DNA of 42,150 nt from Chloroflexota bacterium (GTDB lineage Bacteria; Chloroflexota; Anaerolineae; Aggregatilineales; Phototrophicaceae). Each line of letters starts with the position of its first letter. Position 1 is the stretch's first letter. Made by a program: the position numbers and the translations under genes. The notes under the pieces were generated by a model. It was not told the origin of the DNA and did no database searches. It worked only from the letters and a program-made list of their open reading frames with translations. The stretch is taken from contig VXNO01000064.1 of the NCBI GenBank assembly GCA_009840575.1, positions 1 to 42,150 of the forward strand, written 5' to 3'. This document shows positions 32,910-41,845 of the stretch, in pieces.

Positions 32910-34052
32910 ATGCGCGTCGCCCATATCATCAAAGTTACTCGCATCAGCGGCGCAGAGCGGCACCTGCTCATCCTGCTGGACGGGCTGCGCGCGGCAGGCG
33001 TGGATGCGCGGCTGATTATGCTGACCGAACCCGGCAAGCCCATGCAGGAGATGGCGGCTGCGGCGCAAGAACGGGCTATCCCATGGACGCGCCTGACCAT
33101 TCGCGGCGATTATGACGCGCCCCTGCTGTGGTCTTTGCGGCGGGAATTGCGCGCCATAGCCCCCGATATTGCCCATACCCACCTCATCCATGCTGATATG
33201 TATGGCTATACCGCTGCGAAACTTGCCCGCGTCAGCAAAGTAATCAGCAGCCGGCACAACGATGACCAATTCCGCTATCGACCTCGCTGGCGGCGGCTGA
33301 ATCGTCAATTATGGAAGCGCTTGGACGCGGGCATCGCTATCTCCGCCGCCGTGGCAGGTTTCGCCGAGGCGGTTGAAGGCGCGCCCCGCGACAAGCTGCA
33401 CATCGTGCCTTATGGCATGGAATACCGCTGGCTGAGCGATGAGGCAATTGAGCGCGCCCGGCACCGCTTGCGCGCCGAGCTGGGCTTGCCGCCCGATACG
33501 CCGCTGCTGGGCATGGTATGCCGCCTCGTGCAGCAAAAGGGCTTGCCCTATTCGCTGGAGGCGCTGCGGCGCATCCAGTCCGACTTCCCCGCGGCGCGCC
33601 TGGTCATCATCGGCGATGGCGAACAAGCCGGCGAGCTGCGGCAACTGGCGGCGGCGCTGGGCGTGGAGGAACGTGTTTACTGGCTGGGCTGGCGCGATGA
33701 TGCGGCTGAGCTGATGACGGCGCTGGATGTGCTGCTCGTGCCCAGCTTGTGGGAGGGCTTCGGGCTGGTGGTCCTGGAAGCCATGGCGCGGCGCGTGCCG
33801 GTGATCGCCAGTCGCGTCAGCGCGCTGCCCGAGGTGCTTGTGCATGGCGAGACCGGCCTATTGATTGAGCCGCGCGATGTGGACGGGCTGGCGCAGGCGA
33901 TTGCGCGGCTGCTGAGCGATCGGGCGCTGCGCAAATATATGGGCCTGCTGGGCACGGCGCGGCTGGAAGAGCATTTCAGCGTGGGACGGATGGTCAAGGC
34001 GACCATCACAGTCTACCAATCTGTCTTGGCGAGGCCGTCGCTGCCGCGCTAA
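32910..34052 (+). CDS. Glycosyltransferase family 4
   Basis: This 380-residue GT-B enzyme would transfer a sugar from a nucleotide sugar to a lipid or glycan in the cytoplasm. The first Rossmann half begins RVAHIIKVTRISGAERHLL, with the glycine-rich turn for the acceptor side. The second half has LLGMVCRLVQQKG and the E-x7-E motif (EGFGLVVLEAM), followed by PVIASRVSALPEV and TGLLIEPRD, all typical of GT4. The ATG at 32910 is chosen over a GTG 12 nt earlier. Its TAA stop interlocks with the TAG of the convergent penicillin-binding protein gene (CTAA at 34049-34052). Envelope genes around it suggest cell-wall or surface-glycan work; the substrate is unknown. Confidence 0.92.
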   Translation: MRVAHIIKVTRISGAERHLLILLDGLRAAGVDARLIMLTEPGKPMQEMAAAAQERAIPWTRLTIRGDYDAPLLWSLRRELRAIAPDIAHTHLIHADMYGYTAAKLARVSKVISSRHNDDQFRYRPRWRRLNRQLWKRLDAGIAISAAVAGFAEAVEGAPRDKLHIVPYGMEYRWLSDEAIERARHRLRAELGLPPDTPLLGMVCRLVQQKGLPYSLEALRRIQSDFPAARLVIIGDGEQAGELRQLAAALGVEERVYWLGWRDDAAELMTALDVLLVPSLWEGFGLVVLEAMARRVPVIASRVSALPEVLVHGETGLLIEPRDVDGLAQAIARLLSDRALRKYMGLLGTARLEEHFSVGRMVKATITVYQSVLARPSLPR

Positions 34053-37009
34053 GGCACGACGAAGTTGACATCCGTGGCTTGTACGATTCGCTCGGCTTTG
34101 TGCAGCGCCAGCCGCAGCACATAAGTTCCGGGCTGTAGCGAATTGGCATGCAACGTAGCCAGTGGCGCATCGCTGCGCGCTTCGTGCACAGCATGTTCCA
34201 AAGGCGTGAAGTCGGCAAATTGCCCGCCGCGGATGTAGAAGAGGTAATAATCCGCCTGGCTGGGGTCAAAGACGGCGCTGCCGATGATGGATAGCGGCTG
34301 GCTGACCGATTGCCAACTGCGCGGCTGGGTAATTTGCAAGTACGCGCCGGCATGTCCGAAGCGCTGCTGCTGGTAGACGCCGAGCCAACAGTCGACCGTG
34401 GGCAGGATGGCCAGGTTATGCTCGCGGGCGTAGCCTTCGGCTGCGACGGCATCGCCCTGTGATGTGGCGGGACTAGCGAGGAAGAGCAGATTCTGCGCGC
34501 CTGCCGCGATGGCTTCGCCCCGATGTTCGATTGGCACGCGGCAGAACTCCGGCGGCATAGGCGGCAGCTCCCCCGGCGCGACCCGAAATTGGATGCTGGC
34601 AGCCACCTCAGGCGGGAGCGGATACGCCAGTGTGCTATAGACGCCGGGCGAAACCTCAACGACGACCGAGCCAGTCGTGGGCGGTGGCGTGGGGTAGGGC
34701 TGGGCGAGTGGCGGATAATGCAGGTTGCCGGCGCGGTCGGGGATGCCGGCGGGACCATCCAGCGCCCATTCGCTGACGAAGGCGGGGCAGTCGATCGCGC
34801 TGACGTGCAATTGACTGACATCGCAGATTTGGCGGCGCGACATGCCCGGCGGCGGATTGGCTTGGTCATTGAGCAGCCGACCCGTCGTTGCGAAGGCGCT
34901 GCGCCGGGCGTCGTTGCCATAGATGCCGCGCAGCACAGTATTCCAGATGGGCGCTGCGCCCGTCAAACCGCTGGAATCGCGCATGGGCTCGCCATCATTA
35001 TTGCCTACCCAGACACCCACCGCCACATTGCGTGTATAGCCGACCGTCCAGTTGTCCTTGACATCATCGGTCGTGCCCGTCTTCACCGCGCTGGCGATGC
35101 CGTCGGTGCGCAGCGGGCTGTACGCGCCCATGGCTGGCGCGCGCGCTTCGTTATCGCCCAGGATGTCATTAATGATGTAGGCGATGCGCGGGTCGAGCAC
35201 GCGGGTTGCCTGCGTTTCCCGCAGGACCGACTCGGCTGTGCCAGCCCCGCGCGGGCAGCCATCATCCAACTGATAGACAATGCGCCCGGCGCTATCCAGC
35301 ACGCAGCGAATGGCGGTTACCGGCACATACTCGCCACCATTGGCGAAGACGGCATAGGCGTTGGTCAGCTCAATCAGCGTGATTTCGCCGCCGCCCAGGG
35401 TCAGCGACAAGCCATAGCTGCCCGCGTCTTCCGCCAGGGTGTCGATGCCAAAGCGCCGCAGCAAATCCAGAAGGTAGTCCACACCCACCAGGCGCAGTGT
35501 CTGCACCGCCGGGATGTTGTAGCTGTTTGCCAGCGCCGTGCGCATGGTCATGGGTCCATGGAAGCGATTGTCGAAGTTGCGCGGCGCATAGATGGGCTGC
35601 CCGGGCAGGGCGATCTCGGTGGGCGTATCCCACAGCGCGTCCAGGGGCGAAAAGCCCCGCTCCATGGCGGCGGCATAGGTGAAAGGCTTGATGGTGCTGC
35701 CGGGCTGGCGGAAAGCGGTGCTCACATTGACGCTGCCGTCGATGGCTTCGTTTTCATAATCGATGCTGCCGACCATGGCGATTATCTCGCCACTGTCCGG
35801 CTTGACCACCACAACGGCGGCGTTGCTGACATTGTTGCGCTGCCGTTGGGCGACCTGGTTGGCGGCTGCTTGCTGCGCCAGTTGGTTGACAGCCAGGTCC
35901 AGGCTGGTATAGACGCGCAAGCCCCCGCCGAGGATGTCTTCGGGACTGTAACCCATCCCCAGCAGCAGCCGCTCCAGCTCGCCCAAGGCATAAATGGTGA
36001 AATGCGGCGCGGTCAATGAGGCCTTGCCAGGCACAAAGGTCAAGCCAGCTTGCAATGTATCGCGGACTTGCGCCGGCGTGATGTAGCCCTCTTCCGCCAT
36101 CTCGCCCAGCACCAGCCGCCAGCGCGCATCCACAGCCGCTTGCACAGCCGGGTCGGGGTTCAGCGGGTCGAGCCAGGCGGGGGCTTGTGGCAAGCCAGCC
36201 AGCAGCGCCGATTCGCCCAGGCTGAGCTGGTCGACATCTTTGCCGAAGAAGGTCCGCGCCGCCGTCTGCACGCCATAAGCCAGGTTGCCGTAATAAATCT
36301 CGTTGAGGTACATCTCCAGGATGTCGGCTTTGCTCTTGGCTCGCGTCAAGATTAATGCCAGCAAGATCTCTTCCAGCTTGCGCTCGACGCTGCGTTGCAG
36401 GCGCTTTTCATAATCAAAGAAGATATGCCGCGCCAACTGCTGGGTGATAGAGCTGCCGCCGGGCGAGCTATCGCCTCCCGCGCCCAGATAAGCCAGCGCG
36501 GCGACCACAGTCGCGGGCACATCGATGCCGATATTGTTATAGAAACTATCGTCTTCTGTGGCGACCGTGGCGTCAATGAGATACTTCGGCACCTGCTCAA
36601 TGCCGACATGCACGCGCCGACCCTCTTCAAAGGCTTCGTACAACTCTTCGCCATTGCGGTCGTAGAGGAAGGTGCTGGCGAAGCTGCGGTAATTGTCGAC
36701 TTCGGCGATGCGCGCGCTCCAAGCCGCTTCGACCTTGGGCAAGATTAACGCGGCAGCGCCGATTGTCAGCAGGCTCAGCCCGCCACAGACGCTGAGCAGC
36801 ATGCCAGCCATCAACAGCAGGCAGCCGCGCGACATGCCCAAGCTGCTGCTGCGGCGCTTGAGTGGCGGCAGCGCTTGCCGAAAAACATAAGAATCCTGAG
36901 GGAGTGGCGGCGGTGCCGGCGCTGGATTATCCGAGAGAGCTGGCAGGGCGGACGAGCGCGGCGGCAGGGGCTGCTCGCCTTCTGCTTCTTTGTTTCGCTG
37001 CGCTGCCAT
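34049..37009 (-). CDS. Class A penicillin-binding protein (glycosyltransferase/transpeptidase)
   Basis: This 986-residue protein builds peptidoglycan outside the membrane. A proline-rich cytoplasmic tail of about 60 residues precedes the single helix (62-90). The GT51 domain shows EDDSFYNNIG with catalytic Glu152, GGSSITQQLARH, and the RKLEEILLALILTRAKSK to LNEIYYGN block. The transpeptidase has the SxxK serine in GSTIK (Ser438), SYN (from 496) and KTGT (from 643). About 250 more residues follow, with a proline-rich linker and a beta-sandwich-like end (QPLSIIGSAVFDPS, LQPGTYVLRLALH), as in PBP1C-like proteins. I choose the ATG at 37009, which has AGGA upstream, over one at 37036. It overlaps the convergent glycosyltransferase gene by 4 nt. 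Confidence 0.95.
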   Translation of the reverse strand: MAAQRNKEAEGEQPLPPRSSALPALSDNPAPAPPPLPQDSYVFRQALPPLKRRSSSLGMSRGCLLLMAGMLLSVCGGLSLLTIGAAALILPKVEAAWSARIAEVDNYRSFASTFLYDRNGEELYEAFEEGRRVHVGIEQVPKYLIDATVATEDDSFYNNIGIDVPATVVAALAYLGAGGDSSPGGSSITQQLARHIFFDYEKRLQRSVERKLEEILLALILTRAKSKADILEMYLNEIYYGNLAYGVQTAARTFFGKDVDQLSLGESALLAGLPQAPAWLDPLNPDPAVQAAVDARWRLVLGEMAEEGYITPAQVRDTLQAGLTFVPGKASLTAPHFTIYALGELERLLLGMGYSPEDILGGGLRVYTSLDLAVNQLAQQAAANQVAQRQRNNVSNAAVVVVKPDSGEIIAMVGSIDYENEAIDGSVNVSTAFRQPGSTIKPFTYAAAMERGFSPLDALWDTPTEIALPGQPIYAPRNFDNRFHGPMTMRTALANSYNIPAVQTLRLVGVDYLLDLLRRFGIDTLAEDAGSYGLSLTLGGGEITLIELTNAYAVFANGGEYVPVTAIRCVLDSAGRIVYQLDDGCPRGAGTAESVLRETQATRVLDPRIAYIINDILGDNEARAPAMGAYSPLRTDGIASAVKTGTTDDVKDNWTVGYTRNVAVGVWVGNNDGEPMRDSSGLTGAAPIWNTVLRGIYGNDARRSAFATTGRLLNDQANPPPGMSRRQICDVSQLHVSAIDCPAFVSEWALDGPAGIPDRAGNLHYPPLAQPYPTPPPTTGSVVVEVSPGVYSTLAYPLPPEVAASIQFRVAPGELPPMPPEFCRVPIEHRGEAIAAGAQNLLFLASPATSQGDAVAAEGYAREHNLAILPTVDCWLGVYQQQRFGHAGAYLQITQPRSWQSVSQPLSIIGSAVFDPSQADYYLFYIRGGQFADFTPLEHAVHEARSDAPLATLHANSLQPGTYVLRLALHKAERIVQATDVNFVVP

Positions 37010-37111
37010 TCTACATCCTGCCCTATGACTTGCCATTCATTCTAGCAGAATCGCGGCGCGGGCAAAGCAAGCAGCGTCAATCTCCCAAGGCGATTGCATC
37101 AAATTTTTTTC

Positions 37112-37340
37112 ACCACCGAGGGCACCGAGTTTAAGGAGTACACCGAGAGTTCATTCTATTGCCATGCTGAAAGTAGCTGCGCTCTGTGCAATTGAGGCGC
37201 TGATGGATCTCCGCAAGACGCATTCAAATACCGATTCGACTCTTTTTTGACGCAAATTACGCATGCCTCTTTCTGTCAACGTATCTCAAAAATCTTTATA
37301 TTTTCTCGATGTACTCCTTAAACTCAGTGTACTCGGTGGT
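37112..37340. repeat. 229-bp element with 37-nt terminal inverted repeats
   Basis: The left arm (37112-37148) and the reverse complement of the right arm (37304-37340) match at 33 of 37 positions; both start ACCACCGAG and contain GAGTTTAAGGAGTAC. Leader-type sequence (GCATCAAATTTTTTTTC on the left, GAATTTTT inverted on the right) flanks both arms. The 155-bp centre is A+T-rich and has no open frame of note. The form is that of a miniature inverted-repeat element. Twenty-two nt of the left arm recur at 3435-3456. Confidence 0.8.
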
Positions 37341-37412
37341 AAAAATTCAGGACTTTGTCCTTTTGGCAGAGTTTCATTTTGACGCGATTGCCCTGGTCAA
37401 TCCCCCGGCAAG

Positions 37413-37437
37413 CTCTCGGTGTACGCGGTGGAAAAAA
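37413..37437 (-). repeat. Half arm of the inverted-repeat family
   Basis: Read on the minus strand it is TTTTTTCCACCG then CGTACACCGAGAG, like the ends of the 37112-37148 arm with the middle missing. It probably marks a deleted copy next to the intact element. Confidence 0.5.
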
Positions 37438-37481
37438 TGAATAGATGCGCTGGCACTGGCTATATGCAGCTGGGGTGGCTG

Positions 37482-37490
37482 TGCTAGACT
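37482..37490 (+). promoter_or_regulatory. Extended minus-10 promoter of the GT2 gene
   Basis: TGC-TAGACT ends 29 nt before the ATG at 37520. The same TGC-TAnnnT form occurs before the genes at 14552 and 31503. Confidence 0.4.
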
Positions 37491-37519
37491 TAGGCTCGCG
37501 CAGGGTATGGAGGCAGCGC

Positions 37520-38551
37520 ATGAGCAGCCTATGGCAAGAAGCGGGACAGCCCGAACTCGCGTTGAGCGTGGTCATCCCCATTTTCAACGAAGCCGGCAAT
37601 ATCGAGCGGCTCTACAAAGAATTAACCGCGGCGCTGCGTGAACTTGGGCGCGAATATGAAGTCATCGCCATCAACGACGGCAGCAGTGACAAGAGCGCCA
37701 AACTGCTCAACGCCCTGCAAGCGCGCGACCAGCGCTGGCACATCATCCATTTTCGGCGCAACTTCGGGCAGACGGCGGCTATGGCGGCGGGCTTTGACGC
37801 GGCTCGCGGCGAAATTGTGGTCACGATGGATGCCGACCTGCAAAACGACCCGCAGGACATCGCGCGCATCCTGGACAAGTTCACCGAAGGCTATGACATT
37901 GTCAGCGGCTGGCGGCAAAATCGCAAAGAACCCTTCTTGTTGCGGCGCTTGCCCTCGGCGATTGCCAACCGCATTATCTCGCACAGCACCGGCATCCGCC
38001 TGCACGATTATGGCTGCACCTTAAAAGCCTATCACTTCGATGTGGTGAAAGGCGTGCAATTGTATGGCGAGCTGCATCGCTTCATCCCGGCGCTGGCCAG
38101 CCAGATGGGCGTGCGCGTGGCGGAAGTGCCCGTGGCGGACCGGGCGCGGCGCTGGGGCAGCAGCAAATATGGCTTCGGGCGCACTTTCAAGGTCATCCTG
38201 GATTTGATCGTTGTGGTATTTCTGCTGGGTTACTTCAATCGCCCGCTGTATGTATTTGGCGCGGCGGGATTTTTAGTTGGCGGGATAGGCGCGGTTTTGG
38301 GCGCGTATCTGACTGTATTCAAGCTGCTGACGGAGAACAAAATCGGCGATCGTCCCTTATTGCAGCTGGCGGCGCTTTTGATGGTCTTGGGCGTACAATT
38401 CGTGAGCACGGGCATCGTCGCCGATATGATTATGCGCACCTACCACGAATCGCAGCACAAGCCTATCTATTATGTGCGTGAGCGGCGCTGGTCCCAACGC
38501 GATTCTTCCGACACCCGCCCGGAAGCAACCGAGGCGATGATGACTGGCTAA
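37520..38551 (+). CDS. Family 2 glycosyltransferase (polyprenyl-phosphate sugar transferase type)
   Basis: This 343-residue enzyme of the DPM1/GtrB kind would load a sugar on a polyprenyl phosphate at the membrane. The GT-A domain begins SVVIPIFNEAGNIERL and has NDGSSDKS, then FRRNFGQTAAMAAG and the metal-binding MDADLQNDPQD. A YGCTLKAY segment follows. Two membrane helices at about 228-272 and 283-305 end the protein, which is the usual GtrB plan. GGAGG lies 6 nt before the ATG at 37520; an upstream ATG lacks this. Its TAA interlocks with the TAG of the convergent lipoprotein gene (CTAA at 38548-38551). The polyprenyl synthase at 39465 could supply its lipid carrier. Confidence 0.93.
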   Translation: MSSLWQEAGQPELALSVVIPIFNEAGNIERLYKELTAALRELGREYEVIAINDGSSDKSAKLLNALQARDQRWHIIHFRRNFGQTAAMAAGFDAARGEIVVTMDADLQNDPQDIARILDKFTEGYDIVSGWRQNRKEPFLLRRLPSAIANRIISHSTGIRLHDYGCTLKAYHFDVVKGVQLYGELHRFIPALASQMGVRVAEVPVADRARRWGSSKYGFGRTFKVILDLIVVVFLLGYFNRPLYVFGAAGFLVGGIGAVLGAYLTVFKLLTENKIGDRPLLQLAALLMVLGVQFVSTGIVADMIMRTYHESQHKPIYYVRERRWSQRDSSDTRPEATEAMMTG

Positions 38552-39258
38552 TCGGCGCTTGGCGCTGTGAAATCGCGCGGCGCGTCATAATCGCTGAAGG
38601 CGATGTGCCAGCGGGATGGGTCATCCGGCGCAGTCGTCAATGTTTCCAGCATCAGCATGTCAATCTGCGCGAAAGTACCATCGGCGCTCAGCCAGAAATC
38701 GATAAGCACATCATCCGTCGGCTCGATGAAGCCGAAGAGCAAGCTGGATACCAACTCTCCTGCCGACCTGGCTCGCAGCTGCCTGCGCTCCGCTCCTTCC
38801 ATTTCAAGCGCCGCCAACCCCTGCAAGTTGGCCGCCAATCGCTCGATGCCATCGCCGCGCGCCAGCAGCCGGTTGACATCAAAGCCATCGAAAGCCGGCA
38901 GCAGGAAGTAAGGCGCGCCACTGGGAAAGCTGATCCACTGGCGGTCGTCCAGCGCATAGACATCCATATATACGGTCAAGAAGAGGCGCAGCGCCGCGCT
39001 GATGTGCAGCTCGTTGGGGCTGATGTACTGGGCTTCGGCGCTCTGCAAGCTAGCGGGAATCAGGATTGCGCCATCGAGGGTGATCGCAAGCGGATACGGC
39101 GCTCCGCTTTGGTGGATACTCAGGCGAAAACTGCGCGCCGCTTGCAGCTCGGCGACTGCGCTATCCAGCATGGTTTGGGCGCTGGGCGGCGTCTGCGCTT
39201 GCAGGGGCAGGCAGCTAATGAGCGCCAGCAAGATCAATAGCGGGAATGTATATCGCAA
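38548..39258 (-). CDS. LppX/LprG-like lipoprotein
   Basis: This 236-residue outside-facing lipoprotein probably binds a lipid or glycolipid in a half-barrel pocket. I start it at a TTG (39256-39258), 8 nt after GGAG, because the protein then begins RYTFPLLILLA with a good lipobox, LISC (Cys16). The longer frame adds 33 residues before the signal peptide. The body starts with SAQTMLDSAVAELQAARSFR, a helix typical of LppX/LprAFG proteins, followed by strands including LDGAILIPASLQ. A helix (DGIERLAANLQGLAAL) and the end strands (DVLIDFWLSADGTFAQIDM) follow in the family order. It shares four bases with the convergent GT2 gene. Confidence 0.72.
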   Translation of the reverse strand: MRYTFPLLILLALISCLPLQAQTPPSAQTMLDSAVAELQAARSFRLSIHQSGAPYPLAITLDGAILIPASLQSAEAQYISPNELHISAALRLFLTVYMDVYALDDRQWISFPSGAPYFLLPAFDGFDVNRLLARGDGIERLAANLQGLAALEMEGAERRQLRARSAGELVSSLLFGFIEPTDDVLIDFWLSADGTFAQIDMLMLETLTTAPDDPSRWHIAFSDYDAPRDFTAPSAD

Positions 39259-39464
39259 TTGCCGTTCTCCCTTTGTAAATCGCTTGCCTAAATGAAATGC
39301 GCGAATGACATGCGACAATACTGGCGCGAAACTGAAATGGGTAAAAGCCTCCGCCACATGCCCGGATGGCAGCTCATCATACCAGAATAATGCGTCAGTC
39401 TACGCCTATTACTTCGGCTGCGACTTCGTACTGATGAATGCGAAATGGAGTGGCTTGCCCAGGG

Positions 39465-40553
39465 CTAAAACTCGCGCTCAATCATATACTGCGCCCATTG
39501 CGCGAGCAGTTCGCGATAAGGGCCAGTCGGCAGCGCGTCCAGGCAGCCCAGCGCTTCGTCAACATAGCGGCGCGCCAGATCACGCGCATAGTCGATCGCG
39601 TCCAACTGGCGAAAAATCGCCAAGATGCCGGCAATATCAGCGGGGCTGGCGGCGGGGTTGCCCAGGCTGCGTATAATCTGCGCGCGCTGGACAGCGTCCG
39701 CCAGTTCCAGCGCCTTCAGGGTAAGCAAGGTTGTTTTGCCCTCGCGGATATCTGAGCCGACCGGCTTGCCCAGTTGCTGCGCATCGCCGACGATGCCCAG
39801 GATGTCATCTTGCAGTTGGAATGCTGTGCCGCACAAGCTGCAAAAGCGCGCGATTGACTGGGCGGCTGGATGCTCTGGGTCGGCATCATCCAGCGCGACA
39901 GCCGCGCCCGCCCGCCCGGCGAATTCGTAGAGAGCGCCAGTTTTTTTCCAGAGCATATCGACGACCAGCGCCTCGTCCAGTTCCTGCGCGCTGCCCGCAT
40001 ATTGCACATCGAGGGTCTCGCCTTCGACCAGCAGCGGCGTGATGCGGCTGGCCAAGTCCTGCGCCAGTTGCAAGACAAGCTCGGCGCGGAGCCCCTGCTC
40101 AAGGTGCGCGTCAAATAGCAGCGACCAGGACCAGGCTTGCTGCACATCGCCAGCCAGCAAGGCGATGGTCGTGCCATAATGCGCTGAGTCGGCGACGTTC
40201 CAGCCATAGTCGGCTTGGGCGCGCCGGGCATATTCCGCGTGCACGGTGGGCAGGCTGCGGCGGCGGTCATCGCGGTCGATGACATCATCGTGCACCAGCG
40301 TCCAGGTATGAAAGACTTCAATGGCGGCGGCGATTGGCAGGGCGCGTTTTTCGTCGCCGCCCAATGCGCCACAAGCCAGCAGCGCCACCGCCGGTCGCAG
40401 TGACTTGCCACCGCCTTTGATGTAGCTGTAGACGGCATCACGAATGTGCTCGGGACGAAAGCGCTTGACGAAACGATCTTGCAGCAAGTAGTCCAGCAGC
40501 AAGCGCCTTCGCGCCGCGATGGCATCCAGCAGCTGGGCATGAGAATGGCGCAT
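39465..40553 (-). CDS. Polyprenyl diphosphate synthase
   Basis: This 362-residue isoprenoid chain-elongating enzyme adds isopentenyl diphosphate units to an allylic diphosphate. The first aspartate-rich motif is DDVIDRDD (from residue 89), in the context FHTWTLVHDDVID. The second is LQDDILGIVGD, where the usual last Asp is Gly, as in geranylgeranyl-type synthases of Actinomycetota and Chloroflexota. GGKSLRPAVALLA gives the basic binding segment. GGGAG stands 5 nt before the ATG at 40553, which I prefer to one 33 nt upstream. The product length cannot be read off with confidence. It is divergent from the dehydrogenase at 40809. Confidence 0.93.
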   Translation of the reverse strand: MRHSHAQLLDAIAARRRLLLDYLLQDRFVKRFRPEHIRDAVYSYIKGGGKSLRPAVALLACGALGGDEKRALPIAAAIEVFHTWTLVHDDVIDRDDRRRSLPTVHAEYARRAQADYGWNVADSAHYGTTIALLAGDVQQAWSWSLLFDAHLEQGLRAELVLQLAQDLASRITPLLVEGETLDVQYAGSAQELDEALVVDMLWKKTGALYEFAGRAGAAVALDDADPEHPAAQSIARFCSLCGTAFQLQDDILGIVGDAQQLGKPVGSDIREGKTTLLTLKALELADAVQRAQIIRSLGNPAASPADIAGILAIFRQLDAIDYARDLARRYVDEALGCLDALPTGPYRELLAQWAQYMIEREF

Positions 40554-40808
40554 GACGGCTCCCGCGTGGCGGCGTCCTTGCGCCACATTCTACCCGCACC
40601 GAGCGGGCTGGCACAGCAGCGATTGCCCTGAAGCTCTCGTGGCGAATGACTTGCGGTAGCCAGCCAACTTGTGTCAAAATTGGACGCGCAACAAAAGAAT
40701 ACTCGGCGGCGGTGCCCACAACTATTCCTCTACTACTCTTTTGTGCCTGCTGAAGGCGCTTGATATGGTTACCGGGCGAGAGGAAATCCGCAATTAGGAG
40801 GCAGCGCC

Positions 40809-41816
40809 GTGAAGCTATGTGTAATTAAGGGCGATGGCATCGGTCATGAAGTGGTGCCCGCCGCTGTGCGCATTTTGCAGCAGCTCATGCCAGAAGTTGA
40901 AGTCGTCTATGGCCGCGCCGGCTGGGATTGTTTCGAGCAGACCGGGCAGGCATTGCCAGCCACCACTATCCAGCTGGCGCGGGAATCGCAGGCGGTGCTA
41001 TTCGGCGCTTGCAGCTCGCCTTCCTATGCTGTGGAGGGCTATGCGTCACCCATCGTGCAGCTGCGCCGCGCCACCGAAACCTACGCCAACCTGCGCCCCA
41101 CCCGCTTCTTGCCCGTGCCCACGGCGCGGGAAGGCGTCGACCTGGTCGTCGTGCGCGAAAATACCGAAGATCTGTATATCGGCGATGAACATACCGCTGA
41201 TGCCGGCGACACCGGGACAGCTACCAAGCGCATCACGCGGCGCGCCAGCGAGCGCATCGCTCACACCGCCTTTCGCCTCGCCCGGCAAGAGGGCAGACAC
41301 CGCGTCACCATCGTGCACAAAGGCAACGTCCTGCCACAGACCGATGGCTTGTTCCGCCGCGTGGCTTATGAAGTTTCTCGCCAGTACAGCGACATCGAAA
41401 CCGATGAATTGCTGGTGGATACCGCCGCTTACTGGATGGTCAAAGAGCCGACTCGCTTTGATGTCATCCTTACGCCCAATCTATATGGCGACATCCTCAG
41501 CGATATGGCGGCGGCTTGGGGCGGCGGCTTGGGCATGGCACCAGCGCTCAACCTGGGGGACGAAGTCGCTATCGCCGAGCCAGTGCATGGCTCCGCGCCC
41601 GATATCGCCGGGCAGGGCATCGCCAATCCGACCGCGGCCGTGCTGAGCGCGGCCATGCTGGCGCGGCACAAGTGGGGGCAAGTAACAATCGCCGACCACA
41701 TTGAAGCGGCAGTGCATCGCGCCTTGAGCCGCGGCGAGCATACGGCGGATGTCTCTGGCGGCATCGGCATGAGCACAGCGGCTTTTGTCGACGCCATCTG
41801 CGCCGAGCTGGGCTGA
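40809..41816 (+). CDS. Isocitrate/isopropylmalate/homoisocitrate-type dehydrogenase
   Basis: This 335-residue NAD(P)-dependent beta-decarboxylating dehydrogenase starts with GTG at 40809, 7 nt after a perfect AGGAGG. It begins KLCVIKGDGIGHEVVP. The substrate-binding segment is SPIVQLRRATETYANLRP, with Arg residues for the malate part. ENTEDLYIGDEH and the metal-binding TPNLYGDILSDMAAAWGG follow, then HGSAPDIAGQGIANP. The size and the SPIVQLRR stretch fit homoisocitrate dehydrogenase or a related 3-isopropylmalate-type enzyme better than a large isocitrate dehydrogenase. Which substrate it uses is open. No leucine- or lysine-synthesis genes adjoin it. It converges on the LysM gene 29 nt away. 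Confidence 0.9.
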   Translation: MKLCVIKGDGIGHEVVPAAVRILQQLMPEVEVVYGRAGWDCFEQTGQALPATTIQLARESQAVLFGACSSPSYAVEGYASPIVQLRRATETYANLRPTRFLPVPTAREGVDLVVVRENTEDLYIGDEHTADAGDTGTATKRITRRASERIAHTAFRLARQEGRHRVTIVHKGNVLPQTDGLFRRVAYEVSRQYSDIETDELLVDTAAYWMVKEPTRFDVILTPNLYGDILSDMAAAWGGGLGMAPALNLGDEVAIAEPVHGSAPDIAGQGIANPTAAVLSAAMLARHKWGQVTIADHIEAAVHRALSRGEHTADVSGGIGMSTAAFVDAICAELG

Positions 41817-41845
41817 GCTACAGCCGGCATCCGCCACCTTCTCAT

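Larger units (their letters stand above)
37010..37519. other. 510-bp intergenic region filled by repeats
   Basis: No gene is evident. The region is richer in A+T than its surroundings. It holds a leader like those of the composite repeats (37089-37105), an inverted-repeat element (37112-37340), an inverted leader (GGCAATCGCGTCAAAATG on the minus strand, near 37373-37391), a half arm (37413-37437) and a probable promoter for the GT2 gene (37482-37490). Confidence 0.7.

Noticed and set aside
34523..36019. A 498-codon open frame on the plus strand inside the penicillin-binding protein gene
   Set aside because: It is antisense to a protein with all expected motifs, has no recognisable domain or signal, and long antisense frames are common in G+C-rich genes.
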